A DNA stretch of 64,000 nt, taken from positions 112,753,001-112,817,000 of the forward strand of contig NC_091117.1 in assembly GCF_040183065.1 (NCBI RefSeq), read 5' to 3'. Below, one piece after another: positions 33,814-46,351 of this stretch. The notes beneath the pieces were generated by a model. It saw nothing but the letters and a program-made list of their open reading frames with translations, was not told the DNA's origin and did no database searches. Numbering within the stretch: position 1 is the first letter of the stretch; every line of letters starts with the position of its first letter. Origin of the DNA: Periplaneta americana (taxonomy: Eukaryota; Arthropoda; Insecta; Blattodea; Blattidae). A program made the position numbers and the translations under genes.

Positions 33814-34069
33814 TTTTTTTTATTTTACTTGGTTATTTAATGATGCTGTATCAACTACGAGGTTATTTAGCATCGATGGGATTGGTGATAGCGAGATGAT
33901 ACTTGGCGAGACGAGGCCGAGGATTCGCCATAGATTACCTGACATTTGCCTTATGGTTGGAGAAAACCCAACCAGGTATAATCAGCCCAAGCGGGATTCG
34001 AACCCGCGCCCGAACGCAACTCTGGATCGGCAGGCAAGCGCCTTAGCTGACTGAGCTGCGCCGGTGGCT
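33814..34069 (-). mobile_element. tRNA-derived SINE (family II), full length
   Basis: A 256 bp SINE with a perfect 12 bp TSD, AAAATTGTAGTT (33802-33813 and 34070-34081). The head on the minus strand has CAGCTCAGTCAGC and GGTTCGAATCC (A and B boxes). Body and tail (TAAATAACCTCGTAGTTGAT) resemble family I, but the tRNA head is different. It inserted near the 5' end of the CR1-like LINE. Confidence 0.93.
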
Positions 34070-34081
34070 AAAATTGTAGTT

Positions 34082-36825
34082 GAACAGTCCTGAGGCACTC
34101 ATATGTGCTATATCTAGGCCTACTGATAATAAAATGTAACCAAAATTTTTCTAGTAATTTTCGCTTTTACAAAAATAATTGCTGTAAATATGTATAATTA
34201 ACTACCCTGAATCTGGAAATTGCATTTTTTAAATTATTGTATGTCTGTCTGTCTAGGCCTAATTATAATAGTTATTATTATGTTTGTTATCTTTTCACTC
34301 GATATTGGCTAAACTGATTTCTATGAAAATTGATGTGTAAAATAAGTTTGTTCCCACTTAGATTTTAGCCTAAGTGTCAGTAAAAATACTTGCTTTAAAA
34401 AGAGAGTTATAAGGGGGCCTGAAGTAAATAAATCGAAATATCTCGTCTATTATTGATTTTTTTTACGAGAATGTTACATAAGAAAAGATGCTCAGGAAAT
34501 GTTTTTGACAAGTTTTGTTCTGTGCAAAATTTTGATAGGACTAATATTTAACGAGATAATATTATGAGTTTTAAAACAACAATGCTTTTCATGTCAATAA
34601 GTTACTGTCTCAGGTTAATATAGTGTAATAAAGAGAAAACAAATGACTCTACATTTATTTAAGGTGGCCTTCCTTTTTATACAGATATTATTGAAATCAG
34701 TTATATGCATATGTGTTTATCTATACTAACATAATTTATAAAGACAGAGTATTTGTATGTTTATATGAGGCAGTCTCTGAAAGTATTTAACCGATTTGGA
34801 TAGTTCTTTCACCATTCGAAAGTGTAAGTTAGTTCCTCTAGATCAGTAGTTCCCAACCTTTTGAGTAACATGGACTCCTTGAAGTTCCTACTCCATGTTG
34901 ACGGATTTTCAAAAATATTTTGCATAATTTAGGCCCATAAATATGTTCTACTCATTACATATTTTTATAATGTAGTGAATTAAGTTCCTTCACGAATTGG
35001 TAGTGATATTACATTTTAGTTTTAGCTTTTGAATACAATTTCAACCTGAAAACATAAATACAAAGATATCACATTTTCCTGAGAGAAATGAAATTTGTTT
35101 CTTAGACTTGCCATAAGGTTGTTATTGAGATGGTTGATATGGCCTGGTAGCTGGCAGTTTTGACAAGTCTGGTTCAATTGTAGATATACTCTTAAATCGC
35201 AAGTTTAGCTCAACATTAAATTTACATCTATATCAATTCTTCATGGAGACCAACAGAGAATGTACACTGGACACAAGTAAGTTGATACAGAGGACGTTTA
35301 GGTGTTGTGTTATAGATCGAAGTCATGGGGATACATGGGTGAATGCAGATAATATTGCAACAAGGTCGTTGTGGGAAGCACGATTTTTAATCACTGATTA
35401 ACTTTGTAACTTCTTTAATGCGTTAATAGGTTTATCAGCCATTCTATGCAGACAGGTGTGACATTTGCCTGCTCTCTTTTACCTTTCAGCATCCTTACGT
35501 CCTTTGCCTTTCAGATTGTTCATGTCTGCAGTTCAACATTTCTTTACATTTGCTCGCTTCTTCCTATCTCTCTCCCTTGCTTTCAACAAGTAAACGTTTT
35601 TGGCTTCTTCATTTTCATTCACTTTCTTTCTCTAATTTTGTTTTGATGTTCTCCACTTTTCTCTCTTTTCTGTATTCATACACGAAGAATAAGAATAAGA
35701 AGAAAAGCATTTGAAATGTCTTATGTTTTGGAGCAAGAACAAAATTCATTCATATTTTTTAAAAACTATCCTTATTTATGAGAATAAGCCTTATGACATG
35801 AACACATACAACCACAGAAGTCTCTTATAAAATTCAATTTTATTTAATTTAATTCACTTTTCCATAGGTATAGTAAAATAAAGTTCAATAACCTCAGTCA
35901 TACTTTGTAGGATGGATGTGACAGATATTAACCAGAGCTTTATTATGTCTTCATTCGGAATCAAGCAAAAGTAATATTCAGATTGTATTGACTAGTGACT
36001 CGGCCTTACTTCTGTAAACTTTTATTTCTTTTATAGTTTCTTATTAATGAATAAAATAAACTTCAGAGTAATTTTTGAGACGGGTGTAGCACACACAACT
36101 GTTACCATTAATATAATTAGAACTCATGATCTACCGCACCTGCTTTTAAAATGAGAAAGAAAACTACTGCTGCAGATAAGATGACATCAGTTCAGCTGAT
36201 TGATGAAAAGAGGGAACAATTCAAGGACTTTCAACATCAATCATTTTTCACACTGAAGTTCAGCATGTGCACACTTCACATTTGTTCATAAAATAAACGC
36301 GTACACAAATTAACTAAGTTGTTGAACTTAATTCTACTTTAAAATATAAATAATAAAGGTTTATTATTATTAGTCTCCAGAAAGAAATACTAAACTTTAA
36401 AAAAGTAATCTCCAGGCTCAGTTTAGCATGGAATAGCTGCTATGAGAAATTTTACCTGGCTGGCTAATTTCGAAGTGGTATTCTTCATTGTCCAAAACCT
36501 CAAGATTTTAAGCTCGAGTCAGAAGATAATAACTAACAGCTTCTCTTCTTCTTTGACAGAAGAAATATTTTTTTTTACATAGAAGGGTTTTCACCCAATT
36601 CTTTTTTCAATTGCAGAAAGGAAAATATTCCCTTAATTTTAATGTTAATAAATCAAGATGTTCTTCATACTCCCAACAATATCAGGCAAGAGTTCATCAC
36701 CATTTGTTGCTAGGAAATTACTTAGAGTGGGAAATTAATCGAATTCTCGATTGACAACACAGCTAGACCACAAGTGTAATTTCTTTATCATTGCTTTAGT
36801 CTTATCCTGAATGGTGAACACCTAA
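34082..36825. other. AT-rich spacer with two generic repeat traces
   Basis: No gene is supported. At 34760-34830, GGCAGTCTCTGAAAGTATTT and ACCGATTTGGATAGTTCTTT resemble a phrase widespread in insect genomes. At 34848, CAGTAGTTCCCAACCTTTTG looks like one end of a hAT-type element, but no partner end was found. Confidence 0.4.
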
Positions 36826-36829
36826 AGCT

Positions 36830-37433
36830 GGACTCTGAAAATTGAATTCAAACAATTTAAAAATCTAAAGTAATAGGTAGATAGACTAGACTTGCAAGCT
36901 AAGAAAAGTTCCTCAGGTGATCTCATTCCTGGTGAACTTTGTATCTCACAAGTCTGACACAAGCAAGCAAATATTCCTTCAAGCTGAGAAAAATCAGTTT
37001 TAATATTATTGAACTTACCTTGATTATAATAAGAGGTGTTGGAAATAATGTTCATCTGCTGCACCAGATCTCTGACATTTCATAAGGATCTAAAAATTTT
37101 AGTGACTTCATATGATATGGTTTTAGAGACACCAGGTTCTTGCATGAGATGGTGGAGAGATTCCTAAGGGGTGTGATACAATCTTTCCCCTATTTCATCC
37201 AGTTTTTCTTCAGTAAACTAAGTACATGCTGTGATCTTTTGCTGCTTTTATTCAATACTGACCCCGTTTCTCTAAATTTTTAACGAGGTTTCATATGGTG
37301 TTGCTATATGGAACGGTAACATTAGGAAATTTTCTTGCAAGTCGCTTTTTACCTTTCCACACTTACTCTTTTTCATATAAGTCTCTACAATGAAAATCCA
37401 TTGCTCTAATGTAAATTTCTGTGGTGGTACCAT
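36830..37433 (-). pseudogene. Tc1/mariner-type transposase, N-terminal HTH part
   Basis: Starts at ATG 37433 (MVPPQKFTLEQWIFIVETYM, then KKSKCGKVKSDLQENF). After shifts and stops it continues PFHIATPYETSLKI, FTEEKLDEIGERLYHTP and LHHLMQEPGVSKTISYEVTK. This order (paired HTHs with an ERI-type linker) is that of IS630/Tc1/mariner transposases with a DUF4817-like start. No DDE domain follows before 36830. Confidence 0.75.
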
Positions 37434-37439
37434 GTGAGC

Positions 37440-37690
37440 AAGCTACTCTAACCAATCCTAAATCTAAACACTTTACTAGGACATTCAGAAGAATAACATG
37501 CAATTTAACGTCAACACAACCACTCCTAAATCTAAATATTCAAAACGTAATCTGTTAAAACACAACCATTCCTAAAACTAAATATTCAAAACACATTTTG
37601 TTGAAACACAACCACTCCTAAATCTAAACATTTCAGTAACACAAACAGAAGAATAACACGCAATCTAACGTGAACACAGCCACTCCTACA
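37440..37690. repeat. Tandem repeat around CACTCCTAAATCTAAA
   Basis: Variants of ACAACCACTCCTAAATCTAA occur near 37453, 37516, 37562, 37606 and 37676 (spacing about 45-70 bp), with linkers such as TATTCAAAAC and AGAAGAATAACA repeated. It sits directly upstream of the mariner-type remnant. Confidence 0.8.
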
Positions 37691-38548
37691 GAGACACAAA
37701 AATGGACTGCCAAGCATGTGGGAGATGGTTTGCCTCATGTTGCTAGGCCTTTGTGCCGGGAGTGTGATGCCCAAATGACCTACAGTATGTAAGCGAACTC
37801 TTTGTAGATGACAGTAATGATGACAGAATCCAGGCTGCGCTGCCTGCTAGGGGAGCAGTAGTGCATGTGGGGCTTTCAATTTGGGTTATATTCATTTAAT
37901 GGATAAGTATAAGTTGAATATTAATAATTTCGGGTAGTATTCTCTGAAAAGAAAAAGGTTCTATATGTTAGTATTGAGTAGACAGCCTGTGCTATACTTG
38001 AAAATGCTAAAGCAAAAGTTTCAGTTATACCGAAACACTTCTACCTGAAGGCAAAACAAAATTTGAAGACTTAATAAGAGTGAGGAAGAACGTGAGAATC
38101 ATCTACGAAATAACAATGCAAACATTTCAGTAGTTCTAGCAAGAAAAACTAGCATCGAATACTTTGAGCGACTTGCCAATAAGTGAGCTCGATCTTACCA
38201 GGCCAGAGAAAGAGAAAAGAGCACTGAATGTTCTCAGAGAAGTAACGAACAATGATAGCATATTACTAGAACTTGAGAGCATAGTCGAGAGTTAATATGT
38301 AGTAATAGTATGTTACCAGTAGCACTCCATTACGACCTAAATATCGATTATGCTCATTTTAATGATATCCAAATACGTAAAATGGATCAAATATATAATA
38401 AATTCAATTAAAAGAATGGAATAATGAGCCAAATGGATTAAGTTGCACTTCTGGAAAAGTTGTTTTTCCTGAAATTCAGGAACTCCCACAACCTATTAAA
38501 ACATACTTGTAGGAGTAAATCCGTTATCAACACATGTTTGAAATAATA
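37691..38548. other. Spacer with a possible coding remnant
   Basis: A broken frame at 38010-38295 on the plus strand reads LPEGKTKFEDLIRVRKNVRI, then SDLPISELDLTRPEKEKRAL and LREVTNNDSILLELESIVES. It looks like protein text but I cannot name the family. There is nothing else to report. Confidence 0.35.
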
Positions 38549-39665
38549 CAGGGTGTATTTAAATTCAAACTCAAACTTAAGCTTCTAGGGATGATACAAA
38601 ATACCAAAACAAACGTTTTTTTGTTAAATGACCATGGTCAGAAACTAATTATTGAATAACAAAATCTGGAACTCTACTGTAAGGAATAAAGAATACAATT
38701 GTAACTTCCTTATGACACTTATTTCTCAAAACCATTTCAATTTGTACTCATTTACAAAAACTGTTCAAAAACATGGCCTCCTGCGTCAATTCAAACTCTG
38801 CAACGACGTGTTATTGCCTGCCATACACATTCGAAGACTCCAGGCATGTGCTGCAGAGCATCAGCAAATGCAAGCAGGAGGGACTCGCGACAGGAACAGT
38901 TTGGCTGTGGCGCATGTGCGGACCTCTCATTCAGTGCCAGCATTTACTGGATTTATTTTCGTGTGCACATTCCAGATCAAATCAAGAAGTTCCCTTCATG
39001 CTCCAGTTACACTCTTACATATCCGAAGGTTAGGTTTGGTTAGTTTAGGTCTTTATTAACCAAGTCCAGGCATGCATAATTATCTCACAGCCAAACTGTT
39101 TCTGTCGCGAGCTGCATATCTGCAAGCACCCGAGCACTGAGCTCTTCCTTCAATTCAATTCGAGTATCGTACAGAGGCTCATCAAACACCCCCACACACA
39201 CAAAAGTTAAGTGAATTGGCTGCGGTGGACCTATTGGATGGCCTGCTCATTCTCCAGACCCAATCCCACTTGACTTTTATGTGTGGGGCACTTGAAGAGT
39301 CTGGTGTACGATTCCAATTGAATCGAAGGAAGAGCTTGTCACTTGGGTGCTTCCAGCTGCTGATGCTCTACAGTACATTCTTGGAGTCTTAGAACTTGTA
39401 TGACACGGCGTTACAGAGTTTGTATTGATGCAGGAAGCCCGATTTTTGAACAGTTTTTGTAAATGATTACAAATTGAAAGGTTTGAGGAATAAGTGTCAT
39501 AAAGTAACATTACAACTGTATTCTTTATTCCTTATAGTACAGTACAGTTTGTGGTTTTGTTATTCAGTAATTAGTTTCTGATCCATGGTCATTTACGAGA
39601 AAACGTTTGTTTTGGTCTTTTGTATCATCCCTAGAAGTTTGAGTATTGAATTTAGATACACTCTG
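38549..39665. mobile_element. Foldback Tc1/mariner-type element with ~340 bp inverted arms
   Basis: TA flanks (38547-38548, 39666-39667). Ends start CAGGGTGTATTTAAATTC and, read inward from the right, CAGAGTGTATCTAAATTC. Inverted similarity extends through GACCATGGTCAGAAACTAAT, ACAAAAACTGTTCAAAAA and CTGCAGAGCATCAGCA, about 340 bp on each side (38549-38890 and 39320-39665). The loop holds transposase text WPAHSPDPIPLDFYVWGT (about 39238-39293), the usual block before the last catalytic residue in these families. Confidence 0.85.
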
Positions 39666-39667
39666 TA

Positions 39668-41145
39668 TAAGACAATACAATACAAATGATATCATTTGGT
39701 GCAAAAAAAGTGCAAAGTCTTCTTCCAGCTGAGAGCAACAACCCTTAGTTCTTATAAATAATATATTCTGTTTCAGACGCTGATCAATTCTCTTAGGTCT
39801 AGTATTGTACCAAGTTTAAAAATACATATCAGCAGAATTAATTGAACAGATCCAGAAAGAATGCATGACAATAACAGTTACATTCATAGTTTTAAATACA
39901 ACTTTGAAAATAATTCAGAAGTAAACGACTTACAACTCATAATAGACATTATTTACTAAGTAATAAGAAAGCTGTATTTGAACATATAATACATTTAGTT
40001 AATGATATTTATTTAAAACAAGTGCAGCAAAGCGCTTGGATATGGCTGTGACTTGTTACCATTTTCACCAAACAAAACAATTTTCTGTTTACTCACGGCC
40101 ACTTAGAACAATCAGCTGCTCGCTACATGCTATGGTTGAACGAAATAATGCACAAGATACCCACTAGCGATGGGTAGCCTTTCAATTGCTGCATGTGCTC
40201 TCATTTTTAGTGAAAAAATTGAATGCATTTCATTCACTCTTGCATGCATTGCTTGAATGCGTGTAATTGAAAGGAAAGTTGAACTGTGTAGATGCACCTT
40301 AAGGCTGTGTTTTTGTTGGAATGATGATAAAAAAAATACCAGCAGTGGTACTAGTCTCGAGACAATCTCTCCCTTTAAACAAATGAGTGCATTTATGTTG
40401 GCGAAACGCAGCACTATGAAGTCTCGCTACTAACAAGGAAGCCAGCAACGGAAACTTGGGACTAGGTTTTCTTAGCTTGATTTTCTGGTTCTATTTATCT
40501 GTTCCACAAATAAAACCTGTAAGATGATTAATATTATTTATTTTCTTCTCTATTGTATTTATATTATTTAATTCCATAAACTATTTTTCATCTATTCCAA
40601 TTAAAGCCTCAACAGAAAAAAAATCAAAATCATAAATTGAAAACTATAAGTAATTTATTTTCAGTATAAACTATAATATATTTATCATTACACTGAATAA
40701 GTAGGGCCTACTATATTAGAATTATTTATTGTACCAATAAGGCTCTGATTAATTCCATCATGACATTACATTTTGAGACCAAAAATATAATAATCATCTG
40801 GACAAATTGTTGGATGAAGTGGCAATGGAATAAAATTGAATTCTACACGTGAATAAATGGAAAATATAGTTATGGTTATGTTACAAATCGGAGATATGTT
40901 TATTTTTTATGAACGTTGCCATTTATTTTATAATAATGATAATTCTATATTATTTTAATAACTACAAGTAGTTATTAATTAATAATAAATAATTTAATTT
41001 TAATTGCTTTATAGAACACATTAACAAATTGCGAGTCAACAATAAAAATATTCACTGTCATGTTCTGTGGAGAATAATAGTAATATTTATTTATAAGAAA
41101 ACTATTATTTTGTTACTACTACATTCAACTTCGTAACATGTTACA
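39668..41145. other. AT-rich spacer, nothing recognised
   Basis: No coding motif, TIR or tRNA-like sequence was found on either strand. Confidence 0.5.
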
Positions 41146-41149
41146 CAAA

Positions 41150-41520
41150 GGGATGCTCAGTCAGATAATTTTTAAATACCTTCCTCACATGAGCTGCAGC
41201 TGAAAGAGAAGAGGTCTGTCGCACAAGTTTCTTTCATCGACCCTATATGGGAATGCTGTAATATCTCTCAAATTATGATGCATTCATTCTTTGTCGATAA
41301 TTGCGTTGTGCAACATGCAAATTAATATTACTATGTCATTGGCAGTCTGCGCATTATTTTTTATAGCTTTAAGATAATATTCGCCATTTCTTGTAAATTA
41401 TTACAAAAGCAAATTCTGCTGTTCTTCTAGCTCTAGACAGTCTGATAGGTTTCTCTTCTGAGGATCCAAATTTTGATTACTATAGTTTTAGAAGATTCAG
41501 CAGAGGATATCTTCAGGTCA
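41150..41520 (-). pseudogene. PIF/Harbinger transposase, C-terminal remnant
   Basis: The minus strand reads PIRLSRARRTAEFAFVI then YKKWRIL (41385-41450), the RLSRARR block being characteristic of PIF/Harbinger transposases. ICMLHNAIIDKE follows near 41300-41335, the usual LHN block. Frames shift between them and stops are present. No ends are recognised. Confidence 0.72.
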
Positions 41521-41811
41521 GCAGTTAAAATTTATTACTCCTCCTCATGTTGCTCCAACTTAAACACACCCAGTTATTGTGGTATTATGTTGCTAGTATC
41601 ATGCCTTAAACCATTGCTGGTATCTCTTATCATTGTTCCAACATAAACATAGCCTAAGAATGGTACAAATGAATTTCAGGCCCTTTATCTTTCTGTCCGT
41701 TTTATTAGCCACCTGAATACGAAACATGCTGAACTTGGCAAGATTTTACATCACTACTGATGCAAGATCTGCTACTTCTGAAGAGCAGAAATAAGTTGTG
41801 AATATTTAGAG

Positions 41812-41991
41812 CAGTGGTCATCAGCACTCGCTGAAATAGGTAAAGGGTAAGCAGAACCGTCCCATGTGCCCCGTCATGCAGCAAGAAGAGGTAGAGAGCA
41901 TACTCGCTAGCAGCTACGAATACCCCATAGTGCATTGTTCTATGCGGGTAAGAGACGCTAGCCCCAGGGTGCTTTGTGCTGATGACCACTG
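41812..41991. mobile_element. 180 bp hAT-type MITE
   Basis: TIRs CAGTGGTCATCAGCAC at both ends (perfect over 16 bp) and a perfect 8 bp TSD, ATTTAGAG, at 41804-41811 and 41992-41999. The CAG start and 8 bp TSD fit hAT. It has no coding content. The perfect ends and TSD suggest a fairly young copy. Confidence 0.93.
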
Positions 41992-41999
41992 ATTTAGAG

Positions 42000-42534
42000 C
42001 ATGCTACGCAGTGCATGCCCTATGCTGTTTAACAATGTGTGCTCTGTTTATTTTTTTTTACATACAGATATTGATATCAAGTTTAAAAGTTGCCCATGTT
42101 AGACTGCAAACTTGTGTATGAATGACGCTGAAGTCCGCCCATGTTAGACTGCACTACATTATATGCAAAGTATGCATCTCTGGCGAAACTGCCATATAGC
42201 CTCGAGGTGTGTAACTATCTACAGGCTTGACCTTCGCCAATACAAAAGGGAGGAATTTGTAAGGGTGTGAGAACTCGTCACTCATGTTGTCAGAAAAACA
42301 GATTACACTCTGCATGCTATGGAATGACGCACACACATTTTTGCTAGTTAGACCATACCATTTCATGGTTATCCCGACATTGACACTTTCAGTACAGTGC
42401 AATAGTCCCTATTGTTCACCATTCTAGAAGCCTTGAGTTGTGTCGGTCCAGAATTTGAATTCAGTTAGTCTTGCACAGTGCAGTGTTCAAGTGTTTTTCT
42501 TATAGTGAAGTGTATACTGTTATTTTTTGTAAAG
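42000..42534. other. Spacer upstream of the split hAT gene
   Basis: Contains a direct repeat GCCCATGTTAGACTGCA at about 42090 and 42137. No gene is visible. It may include the 5' end of the hAT element, but I found no convincing TIR. Confidence 0.45.
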
Positions 42535-44202
42535 ATGGGTGAGTGTAACGAGATATGTGAATGTGATATTTGCAAAGTGTGATTATTGAACTTCGAGCAA
42601 AAACAAATAATTTTTTCTCTGGACAGACCAATAGCTAAATTAACGAAATTAATAAGCTGTAATAAGAGGGGAATAAACCGTCATTCTAACACAAAACTCT
42701 ATGAGAAACACAAGTGGTTGAGAGGGTGCAAAGGATTAAAAAAAATATTTTGCTGGCCGTGTTCACTGTTCGAAATTTCGGACATTAAATCGCCATGGAC
42801 CAGTATTGGCTTCTGTGACCTCAACAACCTACATACTGCCATCAGCAGACATGAAAAATCTGTTAGTCATATTAATGTATATCTTATATATGAAGAATTT
42901 GTTAAAGTAATTGTAGATCTTGCACCAAATGAACACAGACGATTGGCGGTTGAAAACCACAGTGCAAAAGTGAAGAGGAACCGCAAAGTATTGAAGTGTT
43001 TAATAAATGTCGTGTGTTTCCTCACATCTCACGAACTTCCATTTCGCGGGTATTGCGAAAACTTCGATTCACTTAACCTTGGAAATTATATTGAGCTCAT
43101 TAACTTGATAGCAGAGTATGACAATTTGTTAGGTGAACATCTTAGCAACTCAACAATTTTTTCTGGCATGACCAGTGATATTCAAAACAATATAATACAA
43201 TTTGTTTGTAACATTTTATTAGTGACCATCAGCAAGGAAATTCAAGCTGCTTCTTTTATAGCCATACTGTTAGACGAAGCTTCAGATGTGTCCAACAAGT
43301 GACAGCTTTCTATTATCTGTCTCCATCTGGAGACATTCAGGAGAGGTTTCTGGGTTATACGAACGTAAGTAAAGATCGTTTTGCAGTTCATTTAGCTACC
43401 CATGTCATGACAACAGTTAATGATCTGAATTGTTCCAAGAAAATTGTAGTTCAGACATGTGACGGGGCTGCAGTATTTTCTGGAATGCTGGGTGGTACAC
43501 AAGCATTGCCTAGCCCATAGGCTTAATTTAGTTCTCACTCAATCTGTTAACTACATAAAAGAGTGTAAAATATTTTTCAGTAGGTACCCTTAACAGTCTA
43601 ATGTCTTTCTTTTCACATTCTACTAAAAGAACCCAGTTTCTGGACGAAATTGCCACCCATCGTTTACTGAAAGTAGTACGAACTCATTGGAACTATAATG
43701 AAAGATTGATCAGGGTAATCAAAAGTGACCATGAGAGTTTCATTGCAGTTTTAATTCAGTTCTAGAAAATCCAGTTTGTTGGGATGGTGATTCTGTTGTT
43801 GCATCCAAGGATTTTCTTGCTTTTTTAGAGAATTTCGCAAACTGTTTTCTTCTTACTGTTTTTTCCGACATTTTTGGTCTTACAGAGCACCTTTATAAGA
43901 TACTGAAACTAAACACATGGACATTGAGTTTGCTCTAGGGAAGTGATGGGAATGAGTAAACTGTTGTTGAAGATGAGAAACAATTTCGACGATTGCTATG
44001 ATGACAGTGTTGTGATGGCTGGTCCATCACAGCAGCCAAGGAAAAAAAAGGGCAGTTCTTGACACCCCAGCAGATCCAACACTTTCCTTCTGTAGACTCT
44101 ATGTCAAAATTCTTGACAACATTACCATCCAAATGAACACTCGATTTGAAATATTGTGTCGCTAAAATTCTTGATTCTTCGAAGTTCCCACGTCTGCTTT
44201 AA
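42535..44202 (+). pseudogene. hAT transposase (ZMYM1-like), 5' part; continues at 55646
   Basis: Starts at ATG 42535 (MGECNEICECDICKV, then a TGA in the same frame). Next come the zinc-finger-like block KKIFCWPCSLFEIS (about 42740), NFDSLNLGNYIELINLIAEY (43057), LLDEASDVSNK (43267) and, after a shift, FLGYTNVSKDRF (43350) and QTCDGAAVFSGM (43452). Degenerate text follows to LDNITIQMNTRFE (about 44115). At 44199 a TTAA marks the piggyBac insertion; the C-terminal part resumes 11.4 kb to the right. Confidence 0.88.
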
Positions 44203-44330
44203 CCCGTCGGTGGTCGACGTCATACTTGTAATGTCATTGGTAGACCTGTGAGCATCACAGGTTTTTTTGTTGTTTGACGTGAAATATTTTCATGAATTAT
44301 TGTTTATTTACATATTTATTTGTAATACTA

Positions 44331-46239
44331 GCTGAAAGTACCCGGCATTGCTTGGATTGTCCTTTTTGCTTTTTTTTTTTAATTAAACTGGTTGTTAGAC
44401 TTTTCGGAAATCTCAGAAACTCAGTTATAGACAACCAAAACGAATTGTCTTTATTAAATTTTCCTCGTCCGTAAAGTTGAAATCTTTACATAGTATCATT
44501 TACATGAATTAAATAGCTTCTTAGCCAAATGCCTGGAAGGATTAACTCAATTTAAAACAACTGTAGGTCAGGCAGCGAAAGAAAACATTTCATCACGTGC
44601 CATACGTTCAAATGTTTTAAAAATTATGTATATATGTATATGTGTGTGTGTGTTTATTTATTTTAGCGTAGTTAAGGCCGTCAGATCTTCTCTTTCACAT
44701 CACCAGAAATACAAATAAAATAATAGAAAAATTAAACTATAAATAAAATAAAACCAAACGAAAATATATACAGGCTACAGCCAGACAAACTTTAAATGAG
44801 TTAGCATTGCTTAGATTTTCATTCTCCATTCTCCAGGAAGTACCCTGGCCTCTCCTACAGCTCTCGTCCAATCTTTCTTGTCCACAGCACACCTCCAGCA
44901 TTGCCTTGAAGTTCAGCAAAACAAAAACGCACTCCTCGGCCCATTTAATGTTAACTCAGTATTCTACAGATCTTATATTTTATCTCTGGCAGTCAGTGAC
45001 TGTTCAGTTTCAAATGGCATATCTTAGTCGTGGGAGTCAGCGTGTTAAAAATCATTACCTTTTTGCCATCCCCTTTTCTCGTCACCGCAAATGTGACGTT
45101 GCACAGAAGCAGAGATAAGATCTGTACATTGATCTATGCTGTGCTGACATACATTTCACGTAACTTCATGTCTATGTATGCTTTCACTTAAATTTCAGAG
45201 ACAGCTAACGATGAACAGGGAATTCCCTTGTTCCCAGTCTGAATCTGTTGGGGTGTCATCGTGAGCCAAAATTTCTCTCTGAATCGGTCATATCAAAGAA
45301 TCAATATATACGTATATAATTTAATTTATATTGTAAGATTTTTTTTAACCCTTGATCACTGTACGCCCGCTCATATAATCCCCAGTTTTTTTTTTAAATT
45401 ATGACTTGAGAAATTGTATCTCACAAATTCAGAACATATTAATTATATTATTTTTATACACATAATACAGATACAATATAAACTCGCAGTAAGTAATTTT
45501 TTAACATAAAGACTAATATTCTGAGAGACGTATGCCAATATTTTAGAAATTAAGAGATTGTTCTTTCCACAACGCATAACATACCACATTGGTAATGTGG
45601 TTATACTGATAGAATTTCGCAGTAATAAATTTTCGGACATGAATAACAATACGTATATCTTAGAATTAATATAACTTAGTGTTATTTTCAGTGGGCTTAC
45701 GTACAGTCACATGCTACATTAGCAACATTACAAAAGTATCATTGAAATGTTTTTTGATATTTGTAAAATGTTTTCACTCCTTTGTATAAAATATAGTTGA
45801 GAATGTGAAAATCACGCAGTTTTTAAGTTAATGTCTGCAACTTTGAGCGACTGTCCTTGAGCTTCATTTTAATAAATGGCCATTACAAATGCTAGTCTCA
45901 TTGAAATTGCAGTTGCTTAAAATCGAAAGGCATTTTAGTGAGTATCATAGGAATACATGGGATAAAAACATCTTCTCCTTTCGTTTTGACAGTTAATGTT
46001 GTCACTTCTATTACATCTTTCATGAGTTTTTTCTCACCAATTCTCGTTTCATTACATAATTTTGGTGGGTCAATATTTTTCGCAATAGTACTATTGGTGA
46101 TTCAATATTAAGTATTAAATTATGTAATAGCAATACTTGTGGTTTCAAAAAATTCAGTTGGATAAACACAGCCTGCTCACTATGTACAACTCCATTGAGA
46201 AATTCATAATACGGTCCTGGACTGCGTAAATTACTTACT
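44331..46239 (+). repeat. Unclassified interspersed repeat, copy A (continues 51197-51357)
   Basis: Starts CTAGCTGAAAGTACCCGGCA and is closely similar along its length to copy B at 51358. It contains a TGTGTG/TTTATT microsatellite near 44640 and about 500 bp (44770-45285) absent from copy B. It is cut at 46239 by a SINE with a 15 bp TSD and resumes at 51197. No ORF or TIR was recognised. Confidence 0.8.
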
Positions 46240-46351
46240 CTTTTTTTTTTTTTTTTTTCCGTTGTTGGTAACTCTAAAGCATCTATTAGATGCTTTATGG
46301 TTGTGCTAACAGATGGAGTTACTTGTCAACGTGTGTTCAGGTTACTGCCCA
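46240..46351 (-). mobile_element. SINE family III, 3' part with poly(A)
   Basis: The 18 T at 46241-46258 is the poly(A) of a minus-strand SINE whose tRNA head is at 51090-51181. It was split by the LINE at 46352. The SINE TSD CGTAAATTACTTACT is at 46225-46239 and 51182-51196. An internal hairpin TAAAGCATCTATTAGATGCT lies near 46274. Confidence 0.85.

Noticed and set aside
34848..34868. A complete hAT element starting at CAGTAGTTCCCAACC
   Set aside because: Only one end is visible; no matching inverted end or 8 bp TSD was found.
39025..39050. Telomere-like text GGTTAGGTTTGGTTAG
   Set aside because: Only two or three degenerate TTAGG-like units inside a foldback element; not a telomeric array.
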